A DNA stretch of 64,000 nucleotides from Ensifer sp. LC163 (GCF_001695855.1 NZ_MBSS01000012.1:558001-622000), one strand, 5' to 3'. Positions 1-8,739 are shown, numbered from the stretch's first letter. Notes: a model not told the origin generated them from the letters alone. Translations and numbers: made by a program.

Positions 1-163
1 GGGCGCGTTCCACCGTGGCGATGCTGTCGACCTGGACGAAGCCGATGTCGTGGATCAGCTTCAGCAGACCATCCTTGCCTAGCGCGCGGTGCGGCGCGCC
101 GGAAAGCCCCTGCTTTGCGAGAAAGATGCGCCGGGCATCGCTATTGGAAAGCCGAATCGTCAT
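1..163 (-). CDS. YcaQ/AlkZ-like winged-helix DNA glycosylase, N-terminus only
   Basis: Only the first 54 codons lie in the window; the gene runs off the left edge. The translation begins MTIRLSNSDARRIFLAKQGL and continues to a segment containing IHDIGFVQVDSIATVERA. This combination is typical of the N-terminal winged-helix region of the YcaQ/AlkZ (DUF1006) family, whose characterised members unhook interstrand crosslinks or excise alkylated bases. The start is the ATG whose complement is CAT at 161-163. It is transcribed away from bioM, so the 114 bp between them is a divergent promoter region. Family assignment rests on 54 residues, with no catalytic residue visible here. Confidence 0.6.
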   Translation of the reverse strand, partial: MTIRLSNSDARRIFLAKQGLSGAPHRALGKDGLLKLIHDIGFVQVDSIATVERA

Positions 164-221
164 GACGGAAAGAATAGGCTTTTATTCCCATATTTCAAAC
201 TGAAGCTTGATTCAAACTGCA

Positions 222-250
222 TTGCCCTTGTCCGCCGACTTGGCCTATAG
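222..250 (+). promoter_or_regulatory. possible sigma70-type promoter for bioM
   Basis: TTGCCC (222-227) is followed after 17 bases by CTATAG (245-250), close to the alphaproteobacterial CTTGAC-N17-CTATAT pattern. It lies 27 bases before the bioM start. I looked for a BioR-type box (TTATMKATAA) here and did not find one. Confidence 0.35.
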
Positions 251-277
251 AGCAAACCGCAAACCGCGAGGGACGGG

Positions 278-958
278 ATGGACATCCGCTTTACCGATTG
301 CTCGGTCCGCTTCGGCGAACGGGTGGCTCTGCAGCCGCTGACGCTGACGATCACCGAAAGGCGCGTCGGCATCATCGGCCTCAACGGCTCCGGCAAGACG
401 ACCTTCGCCCGGCTGATCAACGGCCTCGTCAAACCCTCGCTCGGCAGCGTTACCGTCAACGGCCTCGATACGGTCAAGGACGAGCGTGCCGTGCTTTCCG
501 AAGCCGGCTTCATCTTCCAGAATCCGCAGCACCAGCTGATCATGCCCGTCGTTGCCGACGACATCGGCTTCGGCCTGAAGAATCGCGGCCTCAAGGGCGA
601 GGAGATCGAGAAGCGGACGCAAGCCGTGCTGTTGCGCTTTGGCGTCGAGCACCTGGCGCGGCGGCGCGTGCACGAACTCTCCGGCGGCGAGACCCAGCTG
701 ATCGCCATGGCCAGCGTCGTCGTCACGGATCCGAAGATCCTGATCCTCGACGAACCGACCAACCAGCTCGACCTGCGCAATCGGCGGCGCGTCGCCGACA
801 AGATCGCGACGCTGGACGAAGATACGCTCGTCATCACTCACGACCTGCCGCTGGTCGAGAATGTCGAGCGCCTGCTGCTCTTCCACGAGGGGCGGCTTGC
901 CGCGGATGGCGCGCCGCAAGAAACGATCCGCCATTATCATGAGATCGCCGGATGCTGA
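278..958 (+). CDS. bioM: Biotin ECF transporter ATPase BioM
   Basis: 226-aa ABC ATPase of an energy-coupling-factor importer. Visible motifs are Walker A GLNGSGKTT (about residues 34-42), signature LSGGE (about 130), Walker B ILILDEPTNQLD (about 151-162) and the H-loop ITHDLP near residue 187. Canonical BioM forms a complex with BioN and the substrate-binding BioY, and powers high-affinity biotin uptake across the inner membrane. It overlaps bioN by 7 bp and bioY follows, which is the standard bioMNY order and makes the assignment firm. Q in the LSGGQ signature is replaced by E, a common variation in ECF ATPases. Confidence 0.93.
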   Translation: MDIRFTDCSVRFGERVALQPLTLTITERRVGIIGLNGSGKTTFARLINGLVKPSLGSVTVNGLDTVKDERAVLSEAGFIFQNPQHQLIMPVVADDIGFGLKNRGLKGEEIEKRTQAVLLRFGVEHLARRRVHELSGGETQLIAMASVVVTDPKILILDEPTNQLDLRNRRRVADKIATLDEDTLVITHDLPLVENVERLLLFHEGRLAADGAPQETIRHYHEIAGC

Positions 959-1557
959 CGAGCCTGCACATCGAGGGCAACAGCTGGCTGCACCGCCTTC
1001 CGGTGCGCGCGAAGCTTTTGGCACTGGTGGCGCTCAGCATTCTGCTTTTCCTCAGCGGCTCGCTCCTTGTGCAACTGACGGCGTTTGTGATTTCGGGTGG
1101 GCTCTATCTCTCGGCCGGCCTTTCCTGGCGCGAGGCGCTGAAACGCGTCGGCTTCGTCTTCTTCACGATCTTCTTCCTCGCGGCCGTGAACCTCTTCCTC
1201 CTCCCCTTGAGCGAAGTGGCCGTGCTGACCCTGCGGCTGATGGCGCTGGTGCTTTTTGCAGCAGCGGTAACGGCGACGACGACCATCGGCGCTTTCATGG
1301 ACGAGATCACGGTGCTGCTGACGCCTTTCGAACGCCTGGGATGGGTGCGTGCCGCCGATGTCAGCCTGGCGCTCGGGCTCGTGCTGCGCTTTGTGCCCGA
1401 CATTTTTTCGCGCTACCAGGCCATTCGCGAAGCGCACCGGGCGCGCGGGCTGCCGGTGCGGCCGTTGACGATCATCGGGCCGCTGATCATCCTGACGCTC
1501 AAAGATGCGGATACGATCGCTGCAGCGATTGACGCCCGTGGTTTTCGCCGTCAATAA
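952..1557 (+). CDS. bioN: ECF transporter transmembrane subunit BioN
   Basis: 201-aa membrane protein of the CbiQ/EcfT family. Hydrophobic segments run from about residue 20 to 110, followed by the cytoplasmic coupling region in which ECF T-proteins carry short Ala-Arg-Gly motifs (here REAHRARGLPV near residue 165). These couple the ATPase to BioY. The ATG at 952 lies within the last codons of bioM, so translation is coupled. The protein ends in DARGF, a motif often seen in EcfT subunits. Context between bioM and bioY supports BioN rather than a cobalt or nickel paralog. Confidence 0.9.
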   Translation: MLTSLHIEGNSWLHRLPVRAKLLALVALSILLFLSGSLLVQLTAFVISGGLYLSAGLSWREALKRVGFVFFTIFFLAAVNLFLLPLSEVAVLTLRLMALVLFAAAVTATTTIGAFMDEITVLLTPFERLGWVRAADVSLALGLVLRFVPDIFSRYQAIREAHRARGLPVRPLTIIGPLIILTLKDADTIAAAIDARGFRRQ

Positions 1558-1593
1558 ATTCGCACACCCTAATAAACAAGGAACAGGAACAGC

Positions 1594-2157
1594 ATGAACA
1601 CCAGAGACCTCGTCCTTATCGCTCTCTTTGCCGCGATCGTCGTCGTGCTCGGCCTCATTCCGCCGATCACGCTCGGCTTCATTCCCGTGCCGATCACCGC
1701 ACAGTCCATGGGCGTTATGCTCGCCGGCTGCATTCTCGGCGCCAAGCGCGGCGCTTTCGCCTTCCTCCTGTTCCTTCTGCTCGTCGCCATCGGCCTGCCG
1801 GTGCTATCAGGCGGTCGTGGCGGTCTTGCCGTGTTTGCCGGCCCGTCCGGCGGCTTTATCCTCGGCTGGGTCGTTGCCACTTTCGTCACCGGCCTGATTG
1901 CGCAGCGCTTCGTCCGTGAGGGCCAGCCGGAAGTCCGCCAGTTCGTCGGCTTCTTCCTCGCCTCCGTCATCGGCGGCATCATCGTGCTTTACGCGATCGG
2001 CATGCCCTGGGTATCGGCCGTCACCGGAGCGCCACTCCTGACCGTCGCCACCGGTTCGCTCGCTTTCCTTCCCGGCGACCTGCTGAAGGCCGCGATCGCG
2101 ACGCTTGCCGCACGGGCCGTCTTCGCCGGCTATCCGCTGCTGCCGGTTCGCGCCTGA
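1594..2157 (+). CDS. bioY: Biotin-binding S component BioY
   Basis: 187-aa integral membrane protein with about six hydrophobic helices. The PITAQSMGVMLAGCILGAKR and FAGPSGGFILGW segments are typical of BioY, in which the conserved loops form the biotin pocket. BioY can import biotin alone at lower efficiency and gains affinity and rate with BioMN. AACAGGAACAG upstream is the likely ribosome site. The stop is only 4 bp from the start of the acyl-CoA ligase, so the biotin uptake genes and the next two genes probably share a transcript. Confidence 0.93.
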   Translation: MNTRDLVLIALFAAIVVVLGLIPPITLGFIPVPITAQSMGVMLAGCILGAKRGAFAFLLFLLLVAIGLPVLSGGRGGLAVFAGPSGGFILGWVVATFVTGLIAQRFVREGQPEVRQFVGFFLASVIGGIIVLYAIGMPWVSAVTGAPLLTVATGSLAFLPGDLLKAAIATLAARAVFAGYPLLPVRA

Positions 2158-2161
2158 ACCG

Positions 2162-3664
2162 ATGCCCTTTGCCGCCGCCCTTGCGCGCCACGCGGAACAA
2201 AATCCACATGCCCCGGCCTTCCGCATGGAGGGCCGGGTTTTCACATTCCGGGAGCTTATGCATTGCGCGGGCCAGCTCGTTTCCGCCTTCGGGAGGCTGA
2301 CGGCAAATACCCGGAATAAAAGCGTGCTGCCTGGCACCACCACGCTGATCGCTCTGGAGATCGGCAACCATCCCCTTTTCGCCGCAGCATTCGTCGCTGC
2401 AACATCAGGCGGTCATTGCGTGGCTTTGATCGATCCGCACCTGCCGGACGCAACGCGTCAAGCCATGCGTGAGTTGCTGCGGCCCGACATCGTCGTTCGC
2501 GCCGACGGCGGCGGGCTGCGGCTCGACGCCACCGCTGCCGGCCAAGGCATGTTTTTCACCGCCGTATCAAGCGAAGACATTGCGCCGATCGCCATCGGCG
2601 CCGATGACGAGCCGTTTCTCGTCGTCTTCACCTCCGGCACCACGGGCATGCCGAAAGCGATCGTCCGCGATCGCGGATCCTGGCGACGCAGCCTGAAGAC
2701 CGGGCAGGACTTTTTTAGCCTCGACAGTGACACGTGCACCTTTGCTCCCGGCCCGCTGGCCCACGGGCTGACTCTCTATGCGCTTGCCGAAACGCTGGTT
2801 GTCGGCGCCGAGTTCGTCGGCATGGCGCATTTCGATGCGGCACGCGCGTCCGAGATCATCGCCTCGCAGGACGTCAGGCGGCTCATACTCGTGCCGACGA
2901 TGCTGAGACGGTTCTCTGCATTACCTTCGCATAACGCACTGACGTCGGTGCAGAAGATCACCGTTGCCGGTGCCAAGCTGACACCGGCCGATCGCGCAGC
3001 AGCGGCAAGAACATTTCCCCAGACTGACATTATCGAATATTACGGTGCCTCTGAACTCGGTTTCATCAGCGTCGCCGGCGCTGGCGACACCGCGTCGGCG
3101 ACCGCCGTCGGACGCGCCTTTCCCGGCGTCGGCCTCACCGTGCTCGACGAGAGCGGAACGATGCTGCCACCAGGCGAAACCGGCACGATCTTCGTCGACA
3201 GCGACCTGATTTCGAACGGCTATATCGGTGCCGGGGATGGTGCGGGGCTCAGGCGCGTCGGCAGGCTCGCAACCGTCGGCGACCTCGGGTTCCTCGATGC
3301 CGATGGCACATTGCATCTCGTCGGTCGCTCCGGCGGCATGGTGCTTTCCGGCAGCAACAACATCTACCCGCAGGAGGTCGAGGCGACGCTCGCCGGGCAT
3401 GCCGATGTGCATGCGGCCTTTGTTCTCGGGCTTGATCATCCCGACCTCGGCAGCGAGCTCGTCGCCGTTATCGAACCGAATGCTGCTACAATCGACCGTG
3501 CCGCACTCGACCGTCATCTGGATAACCATCTGCCGCGCTATAAACATCCCCGTCGAATCTGGCTTTGTCGCACCTTGCCGATGACACAATCTGGTAAGGT
3601 GGCGGCCGGCACCCTCAAGCAATGGATTGTGGACGGACATGACGCCCTTGAGCCCTTCGTCTGA
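2162..3664 (+). CDS. Acyl-CoA ligase (AMP-binding, adenylate-forming) linked to bioMNY
   Basis: 500-aa class I adenylate-forming enzyme. It has the P-loop FTSGTTGMPK (about residues 157-166), the YGASELGF acyl-adenylate motif, the hinge GDLGFLDADG and the C-terminal domain NNIYPQEVE with the usual PxxxSGK-type lysine (QSGKVAAG) near residue 480. It should activate a carboxylic acid to its acyl-AMP and then acyl-CoA. I chose the ATG at 2162, four bases after the bioY stop, because an upstream start would overlap bioY and add non-family sequence. Substrate is unknown. Its place between biotin importer genes and a thiolase suggests a carboxylate related to biotin or pimelate, but that is inference. 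Confidence 0.82.
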   Translation: MPFAAALARHAEQNPHAPAFRMEGRVFTFRELMHCAGQLVSAFGRLTANTRNKSVLPGTTTLIALEIGNHPLFAAAFVAATSGGHCVALIDPHLPDATRQAMRELLRPDIVVRADGGGLRLDATAAGQGMFFTAVSSEDIAPIAIGADDEPFLVVFTSGTTGMPKAIVRDRGSWRRSLKTGQDFFSLDSDTCTFAPGPLAHGLTLYALAETLVVGAEFVGMAHFDAARASEIIASQDVRRLILVPTMLRRFSALPSHNALTSVQKITVAGAKLTPADRAAAARTFPQTDIIEYYGASELGFISVAGAGDTASATAVGRAFPGVGLTVLDESGTMLPPGETGTIFVDSDLISNGYIGAGDGAGLRRVGRLATVGDLGFLDADGTLHLVGRSGGMVLSGSNNIYPQEVEATLAGHADVHAAFVLGLDHPDLGSELVAVIEPNAATIDRAALDRHLDNHLPRYKHPRRIWLCRTLPMTQSGKVAAGTLKQWIVDGHDALEPFV

Positions 3665-4835
3665 CCCATCGCGCATCCCGGTGATCGTCGCGGCCCTGCG
3701 CACGCCTGTTGGACGCGTGCGCGGCGTGCTCGCGGAAATCGAACCGGCACGGCTCGCGGCACCACTGATCAGCCGGATCCTTAGGGATGTCGACCTGGCG
3801 GCGGATGCGATCGATGACGTCATCCTCGGCAACGCCGCCAACTGCGCCGGCAATCTCGGGCGGCTCGCAGCGCTCGAAGCCAGGCTTCCGGTATCGACGC
3901 CCGGCCTTACCATCGACAGGCAATGCGGTGCCGGTCTCGAAGCCATCACGCTTGCCGCCAGGCTCATTCAGTCGGGCGCCGGACGCTTCTACCTCGCCGG
4001 CGGAACCGAGAGCGCCAGCCGCGCCCATATTCGCCTGAGGCCGCCGACGACCCCCGGTGAAGACCCTCAACCGATCAAGCGCTCACGCATGGCGCCGGAC
4101 GAGATCGGCGACCCTGACATGGGCGTTGCCGCTGAAAATGTCGCCACAGCCTGCGGCATTTCCCGCGAAAGACAGGATGCGTTTGCACTCGAAAGCCAGC
4201 GCCGCGCCGTCGCCGCCCAGCTCGCCGGGCGGTTCTCGCGCGAAATCGTGCCGATCGAAACCACGGCCGGCACCATCGACTCGGACGAATGCCCGCGCGC
4301 CAATGCCTCCCTCGAAACTCTGCAGCGGCTGAAACCCGTCTTCGTCAAGGACGGCACGGTGACGGCCGGCAATGCCTGCCCGATCAATGACGGTGCGGCG
4401 ATGGTTCTGGTGACCAGCCTTGCCGAAGCGCGCCGCCTGGGGCTTTCCTTCGCGCTCGAATTCGTCGACGCGGCGACCGCGGGCGTGCACCCAGATCTGC
4501 TCGGGCTCGGTCCGGTTCCGGCGATGGACAAGCTGAAGGCGCGCAATCCGGCGCTCGATGTCGACGCGATCGACTTCATCGAGTTCAATGAAGCCTTTGC
4601 CTCGCAGGTGCTCGGCAGTCTCGATCAACTCGACATTTCACCGGAGCGGGTCAATCTCGATGGCGGCGCCATTGCGCTCGGCCACCCCTATGGCGCGTCC
4701 GGCGCGATCCTCGTGGTGCGGCTTTTTACGCAGATGCTGGTTGTCCCGCAGGAAACGCAGGCCCTTGCGATGATGGGCATCGGCGGCGGCATGGGCAGCG
4801 TGGCGCTGTTCCGCAGCCTGCGGCTCAGCGAATAG
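3639..4835 (+). CDS. Thiolase-family protein lacking the C-terminal catalytic cysteine
   Basis: 398-aa thiolase fold. The acyl-accepting cysteine is present (RQCGAG, Cys96), as are NEAFA and the GHPYGASGA histidine (His349). The second cysteine, which acts as acid/base in canonical thiolases within a CIGGG motif, is replaced: here the protein reads MMGIGGGMG, giving Gly380. The codon is GGC, so it is not a one-base slip from TGC in an otherwise damaged region; the frame is intact to the stop. The ATG at 3639 lies 26 bp inside the ligase gene. It may catalyse a different acyl transfer, be a weak thiolase, or work with the ligase. Ordinary acetyl-CoA acetyltransferase activity should not be assumed. 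Confidence 0.8.
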   Translation: MTPLSPSSDPSRIPVIVAALRTPVGRVRGVLAEIEPARLAAPLISRILRDVDLAADAIDDVILGNAANCAGNLGRLAALEARLPVSTPGLTIDRQCGAGLEAITLAARLIQSGAGRFYLAGGTESASRAHIRLRPPTTPGEDPQPIKRSRMAPDEIGDPDMGVAAENVATACGISRERQDAFALESQRRAVAAQLAGRFSREIVPIETTAGTIDSDECPRANASLETLQRLKPVFVKDGTVTAGNACPINDGAAMVLVTSLAEARRLGLSFALEFVDAATAGVHPDLLGLGPVPAMDKLKARNPALDVDAIDFIEFNEAFASQVLGSLDQLDISPERVNLDGGAIALGHPYGASGAILVVRLFTQMLVVPQETQALAMMGIGGGMGSVALFRSLRLSE

Positions 4836-4847
4836 TTTCCTGGTGGT

Positions 4848-5249
4848 TCAGAGAATGTAGCTGCCGAGCCATTCTCGGGTTGCAGCCGGCACCGGCAGCG
4901 GCGTGTGCCGCTCGCGATCGACGGCGACCCAGACGATCTCGAGCTCGGCCGCAAGCTGCCCGGCCGCCTCGACGCGCACGGCAAAGCTGACCGAGCTTCC
5001 GCCAATCTTGGCGACAGTGACGATGAAGCGCGCCGGCTCATCATAGCGCAAGCCCCGATGGAAGACGCAGGCCGAGCGGCGAACGAGATAGGCAGGCTCA
5101 TGCACGACCGACGGTCGATGCCGCCAGAGGTGGGAAAGTGCCGCTTCGGCATGGGCATAGTAGGCGGCATTGTGCATGTGGCCATGCATGTCTATATCGC
5201 GAAACGGAATGCGGATTTCCGTGACGTTGTCCCTCTCCCTGCCGTCCAT
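4848..5249 (-). CDS. Hotdog-fold acyl-CoA thioesterase (4HBT type)
   Basis: 133-aa single hotdog domain. The N-terminal IPFRDIDMHGHMHNAAYYAH matches the 4-hydroxybenzoyl-CoA thioesterase/YbgC pattern with the catalytic aspartate followed by G-H-x-N-N/x-Y. It should hydrolyse small acyl-CoA esters in the cytoplasm. The start at 5249 (MDGRERDN) leaves only 16 bp to the divergent oxidoreductase start at 5266. It converges tail-to-tail with the thiolase, 12 bp apart. Longer N-terminal extensions exist in frame but have no family similarity. Confidence 0.8.
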   Translation of the reverse strand: MDGRERDNVTEIRIPFRDIDMHGHMHNAAYYAHAEAALSHLWRHRPSVVHEPAYLVRRSACVFHRGLRYDEPARFIVTVAKIGGSSVSFAVRVEAAGQLAAELEIVWVAVDRERHTPLPVPAATREWLGSYIL

Positions 5250-5265
5250 GCGAGGTCCTCTTAGA

Positions 5266-6240
5266 ATGCGCTCCACCCTCGTTAGCCAGTTCGGCGATCC
5301 GCGACAAGTGATTGCGCTCGTCGATGCCGAGCGCGTTCCGCCCGGGCCCGGCGAGGTCGAGGTCGCCCTTTCCTTTTCGGCCATCAATCCCTCCGACCTC
5401 ATTCCGGTCACCGGTGCCTACAGTGCCCGCACCACCCTGCCCTTCGTGCCCGGCTTCGAAGGCGTCGGCACAATTGCCCGCGTCGGCACCGGCGTCGAGA
5501 CCTTGAAGCCCGGCGATCGGGTGATCCCGATCGGCGCGAGCGGCCTTTGGCAGGAATATCTGGTGCGCCCTGCCGAATGGTGCTTTGCGGTGCCTGACGA
5601 TGTCGACGACCGGCAGGCGGCAACCAGCTACGTCAATCCGCTGACGGCAATTCGGCTCATCGAAGCGCTCAGGGCCCATTTCGGATCGATGGCCGGTCGC
5701 AGGATCGGCGTGACCGCCGCGGGCTCGGCCATAGGCGGCATGCTGATGAAGCTCTTAGCAGGCGAAGGCGCAAGGCCGGTCGGGATCGTTCGCAGCGAAC
5801 GCAGCGCCGTGCGGCTGGCTTCCGACGCCGTGGGCGAAATCGTCGTCGCCGATGCGGGGCATGTCCCTTCGACCCTTGCCTTCGACGCCATTCTCGACGC
5901 AGTCGGCGGCCGGTTTGCCGGCGACCTCATCGGCCAAACGCTCCTGCCCGGCGCTGCGTTCATCCAGTATGGCGCCTTGAGCGGCGTGCCCGTGCCGATA
6001 CCGGCGATCCAGGCGCGGCCGGATGTGCGCTTCTCCTTCCTGTGGTTGAGAACCTGGGTGCACGCCGCCGGACGGCAGGCCATCGAAGAGGCCTTCGCGC
6101 AGAGTTTTGCCGGTTTTCGCTCCGGTATTTTTTCGAGCCGCATTGCGCTGATCTATCCGCTCAGCCGCCTCGATGAGGCCCTGGCGCATCAAGAGGACCC
6201 GCATCGCGACGGCAAGCTGCTCATCGATACGCGCTGTTGA
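5266..6240 (+). CDS. Zinc-dependent-type/quinone oxidoreductase family (MDR) reductase
   Basis: About 324-aa medium-chain dehydrogenase/reductase. The GroES-like part has INPSDLIPVTGAY and FVPGFEGVGTI, and the Rossmann part has a glycine-rich AAGSAIGGML (about residues 152-161), slightly off the usual AAAGGVG. Members reduce enones, enoyl thioesters (MECR/Etr1) or quinones with NADPH. No structural zinc cysteine cluster is visible, so it resembles quinone reductase or trans-2-enoyl-CoA reductase rather than an alcohol dehydrogenase. The ATG at 5266 is preceded by GAGG at 5252. The promoter must lie inside the start of the divergent thioesterase gene. Confidence 0.75.
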   Translation: MRSTLVSQFGDPRQVIALVDAERVPPGPGEVEVALSFSAINPSDLIPVTGAYSARTTLPFVPGFEGVGTIARVGTGVETLKPGDRVIPIGASGLWQEYLVRPAEWCFAVPDDVDDRQAATSYVNPLTAIRLIEALRAHFGSMAGRRIGVTAAGSAIGGMLMKLLAGEGARPVGIVRSERSAVRLASDAVGEIVVADAGHVPSTLAFDAILDAVGGRFAGDLIGQTLLPGAAFIQYGALSGVPVPIPAIQARPDVRFSFLWLRTWVHAAGRQAIEEAFAQSFAGFRSGIFSSRIALIYPLSRLDEALAHQEDPHRDGKLLIDTRC

Positions 6241-6303
6241 AAATCGGCACTTTCCCTTCGACGCGCCATGGACCTTGGCAGGCTGGAGCACTAGTTTCCG
6301 GGC

Positions 6304-7233
6304 ATGACCACGCTGCTCTATGAAAATCCGGTCTTCCTGGAACACGAGGTTCCGGAAGGTCATCCCGAACGGCCGGACCGGCTGAAGGCGCTGAACCTTG
6401 CGCTCGAACATCCTAATTTCGCCGGCCTCCAGCGCATAAAGGCGACGAAGGCAAGCGAAGACCTCGTGCTGCTGGTGCATCCGGAGGAGCATCTTCGCAT
6501 CGTCAAGCGCGCCATCCCCGAAGAAGGCATCAACGATCTCGAAGCCGACACCTACGCCAGTCCCTTGAGCCTCGAGGCGGCACTGACCGGCATCGGCGGT
6601 GCGGTCGAGGCGGTGGACGCGGTCTTCACGGGCAAGGCCGACAACGCTTTCGTCGCCGCGCGTCCGCCCGGCCACCACGCCGAGAAGAACAAGGCCATGG
6701 GCTTCTGTTTTTTCAACACCGTTGCGATCGCCGCCCGCCACGCACAGGTGGCGCATGGGGCCGAGCGCGTCGCGATCGTCGATTGGGACGTGCACCATGG
6801 CAACGGCACGCAGGACATTTTCTGGGACGATCCGTCGGTGCTTTTCTGCTCCACCCACCAGATGCCGCTTTATCCCGGCACCGGTGCCAAGGACGAAACC
6901 GGCGTGAAGGGCAATGTCGTCAACGCGCCGCTCTCGCCTAACACCGGCAGCGAGCATTTCCGCGAGGCATTCCGTTCCCGCGTCCTGCCGGCGCTGACCA
7001 ACTTCCGGCCGGACTTCATCCTGATCTCGGCCGGCTTCGATGCCCACCACCGCGATCCGCTGGCGCAGATCAACCTTGTCGCCGAGGATTTCGACTGGGC
7101 GACCGGCCGCCTGCACGAGATCGCCGACCGCAGCGCCGGCAACCGCATGGTCAGCCTGCTCGAGGGCGGCTATGACCTGCAGGGGCTCGCCGAGTCGGCC
7201 GGCATGCATATTCTAAGACTGATGAGAGGGTAA
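6304..7233 (+). CDS. Histone deacetylase-family hydrolase
   Basis: 309-aa class II HDAC/acetylpolyamine amidohydrolase fold. Motifs are GHPERPDRL near the N-terminus, RPPGHHAE with the tandem active-site histidines (about residues 120-127), [15 protein letters not shown] carrying zinc ligands (about 160-175), and [12 protein letters not shown] near 240. Bacterial members deacetylate acetylpolyamines, acetoin-related enzymes or other acyl-lysines; the substrate here is not predictable. It ends 2 bp before xseB, so the two are cotranscribed, an arrangement common in alphaproteobacteria. Confidence 0.88.
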   Translation: MTTLLYENPVFLEHEVPEGHPERPDRLKALNLALEHPNFAGLQRIKATKASEDLVLLVHPEEHLRIVKRAIPEEGINDLEADTYASPLSLEAALTGIGGAVEAVDAVFTGKADNAFVAARPPGHHAEKNKAMGFCFFNTVAIAARHAQVAHGAERVAIVDWDVHHGNGTQDIFWDDPSVLFCSTHQMPLYPGTGAKDETGVKGNVVNAPLSPNTGSEHFREAFRSRVLPALTNFRPDFILISAGFDAHHRDPLAQINLVAEDFDWATGRLHEIADRSAGNRMVSLLEGGYDLQGLAESAGMHILRLMRG

Positions 7234-7235
7234 CC

Positions 7236-7487
7236 ATGACCACCACCACGCAACCGGACGTTTCGGCCCTCTCCTTCGAGCAAGCCGTCGAAGAACTGGA
7301 GCGCATCGTCTCGGCGCTGGAACGCGGCGACGTCGCGCTCGACAAGTCGATCGAGATCTATGAGCGCGGCGAAGCTCTGAAGAAGCACTGCGAGGCGCTC
7401 TTGAAGGCTGCCGAGGACCGGATCGAAAAGATCAGGCTCGACCGCGCTGGCAAGCCGCAGGGCGTGGAACCGCTCGACGCGGAGTAA
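7236..7487 (+). CDS. xseB: Exodeoxyribonuclease VII small subunit
   Basis: 83 aa. The conserved core [20 protein letters not shown] with [15 protein letters not shown] is diagnostic of XseB. It forms the multi-copy small subunit of exonuclease VII, which with XseA degrades single-stranded DNA to oligonucleotides in repair. Its usual alphaproteobacterial partner downstream is dxs; here a pirin gene has come between them. TAACC precedes the ATG, with GAGGG as the ribosome site inside the end of the upstream gene. Confidence 0.93.
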   Translation: MTTTTQPDVSALSFEQAVEELERIVSALERGDVALDKSIEIYERGEALKKHCEALLKAAEDRIEKIRLDRAGKPQGVEPLDAE

Positions 7488-7603
7488 CCGGCCCCGGGAT
7501 TGGTCAACGTCCGGAAACGCTGCGTCTTCGCCTAGCGCCTACCCGCAACCTGCGTCAGGCGCTAGGGTCGTTCAAGACCACATGAACAACGGGAGCGTGC
7601 ACC

Positions 7604-8527
7604 ATGTCCTTCTTTCCAGGCCCCGACCCGCTCGCCGGCGACAAGCCCGCCTGCGATGCCATCGAACACCTGATCATCCCGCGCACCAGCGACATCGGCG
7701 GCCTGCAGGTTCGCCGCGCGCTGCCGACCGCCAAGCGGCGGCTCGTCGGGCCGTTCATCTTCTTCGACCGCATGGGTCCGGCCCTCTTGCGCGCGGGAGA
7801 GGCGATCGACGTTCGGCCGCATCCGCATATCGGCCTTTCGACCGTCACCTATCTGTTCGACGGCGAGATCAAGCACCGCGACAGCCTCGGCACCGAAATG
7901 GTCATCCGCCCCGGCGACGTGAACCTGATGACCGCTGGCCGCGGCATCGTTCACTCGGAGCGCTCGCCGGAAAATCAACGCGGGCACGAACGCTCGATTT
8001 CAGGACTGCAGACCTGGCTGGCGTTGCCAGACCACAAGGAAGAGATCGATCCGATCTTCGACCACACGGAACGGCACGTGCTGCCGCAGCTCAGCGACGG
8101 CGGCATCGACGCCAGGGTCGTGATCGGCAGCTTCGAAGGACAGAAGTCGCCGGTCGCCGTCTTCACCGATACGATTTATGTCGACCTCAACATCGCGCCC
8201 GGCAAGAGCGCACCGTTTGCCGCCAATTGGGAAGAGCGTGCGCTCTACATCCTGTCCGGCGATGCGATCATTGCCGGCGATCACTTCGCCGACAACCAGC
8301 TGCTGGTCTTTCGCCCGGGCGACGAAATCACCGTCACCGCCGGTCCGCTCGGCTGTCATGTCATGCTGTTCGGCGGCGCGGCACTCGGCTCGGCCCGCCA
8401 CATCTGGTGGAATTTCGTGTCGTCGTCGAAGGACCGCATCGAAAAGGCCAAGGAAGAGTGGCGCACCGGCCGCTTCGACATCGTGCCCGGCGACGAGGAG
8501 GAATTCGTGCCCCTGCCGGCCGGTTGA
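7604..8527 (+). CDS. Pirin-family bicupin protein
   Basis: 307 aa. The N-terminal cupin carries the pirin metal-site motifs: RPHPHIGLSTVTYLF with two histidines (about residues 68-82) and the GIVHSE segment giving the third histidine and the glutamate (about 116-121). The second cupin holds FVSSSKDRIEKAKEEW. Bacterial pirins bind iron and some have quercetin 2,3-dioxygenase activity or modulate pyruvate dehydrogenase. A good GGAG-like site is absent, but CACC before the ATG and intergenic spacing of 116 bp suggest its own promoter. It separates xseB from dxs. Confidence 0.85.
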   Translation: MSFFPGPDPLAGDKPACDAIEHLIIPRTSDIGGLQVRRALPTAKRRLVGPFIFFDRMGPALLRAGEAIDVRPHPHIGLSTVTYLFDGEIKHRDSLGTEMVIRPGDVNLMTAGRGIVHSERSPENQRGHERSISGLQTWLALPDHKEEIDPIFDHTERHVLPQLSDGGIDARVVIGSFEGQKSPVAVFTDTIYVDLNIAPGKSAPFAANWEERALYILSGDAIIAGDHFADNQLLVFRPGDEITVTAGPLGCHVMLFGGAALGSARHIWWNFVSSSKDRIEKAKEEWRTGRFDIVPGDEEEFVPLPAG

Positions 8528-8576
8528 GGACATGGGATAATGGCGACAGGTTGCCGCTTCCAGTTGCCGCATCTTT

Positions 8577-8612
8577 CCTTAAATCGATTTCGATTCAGGG
8601 AATCATGCGGTA
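8577..8612 (+). repeat. Degenerate copy of mosaic palindromic repeat, module 1 only
   Basis: CCTTAAATCG-ATTT-CGATTCAGGG followed by AATCATGCGGTAG. It matches module 1 of the fuller copies at 18.1, 33.5 and 52.9 kb, but the 3' arm carries two changes, one giving a mismatch and one a T-G wobble. Module 2 (the GCGCGTC hairpin) is not visible here. It sits between the pirin gene and dxs. Confidence 0.7.
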
Positions 8613-8739
8613 GTCTCTTGGACGACGACGCAGGAAAGCCTAATTTTGCATTCAGCGACAATTGCGTCTAAAGAGCCGCTTTAACGGTACCACCAACTAT
8701 CGCGCACCCGATCCGTGCGGTGCGCATGAGGCATGCAGC

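Noticed and set aside
164..277. BioR box upstream of bioM
   Set aside because: No TTATMKATAA-like sequence in this gap.
3600..3670. Frameshift or fusion between ligase and thiolase
   Set aside because: The overlap of 26 bp is a normal operon overlap; both frames are intact.
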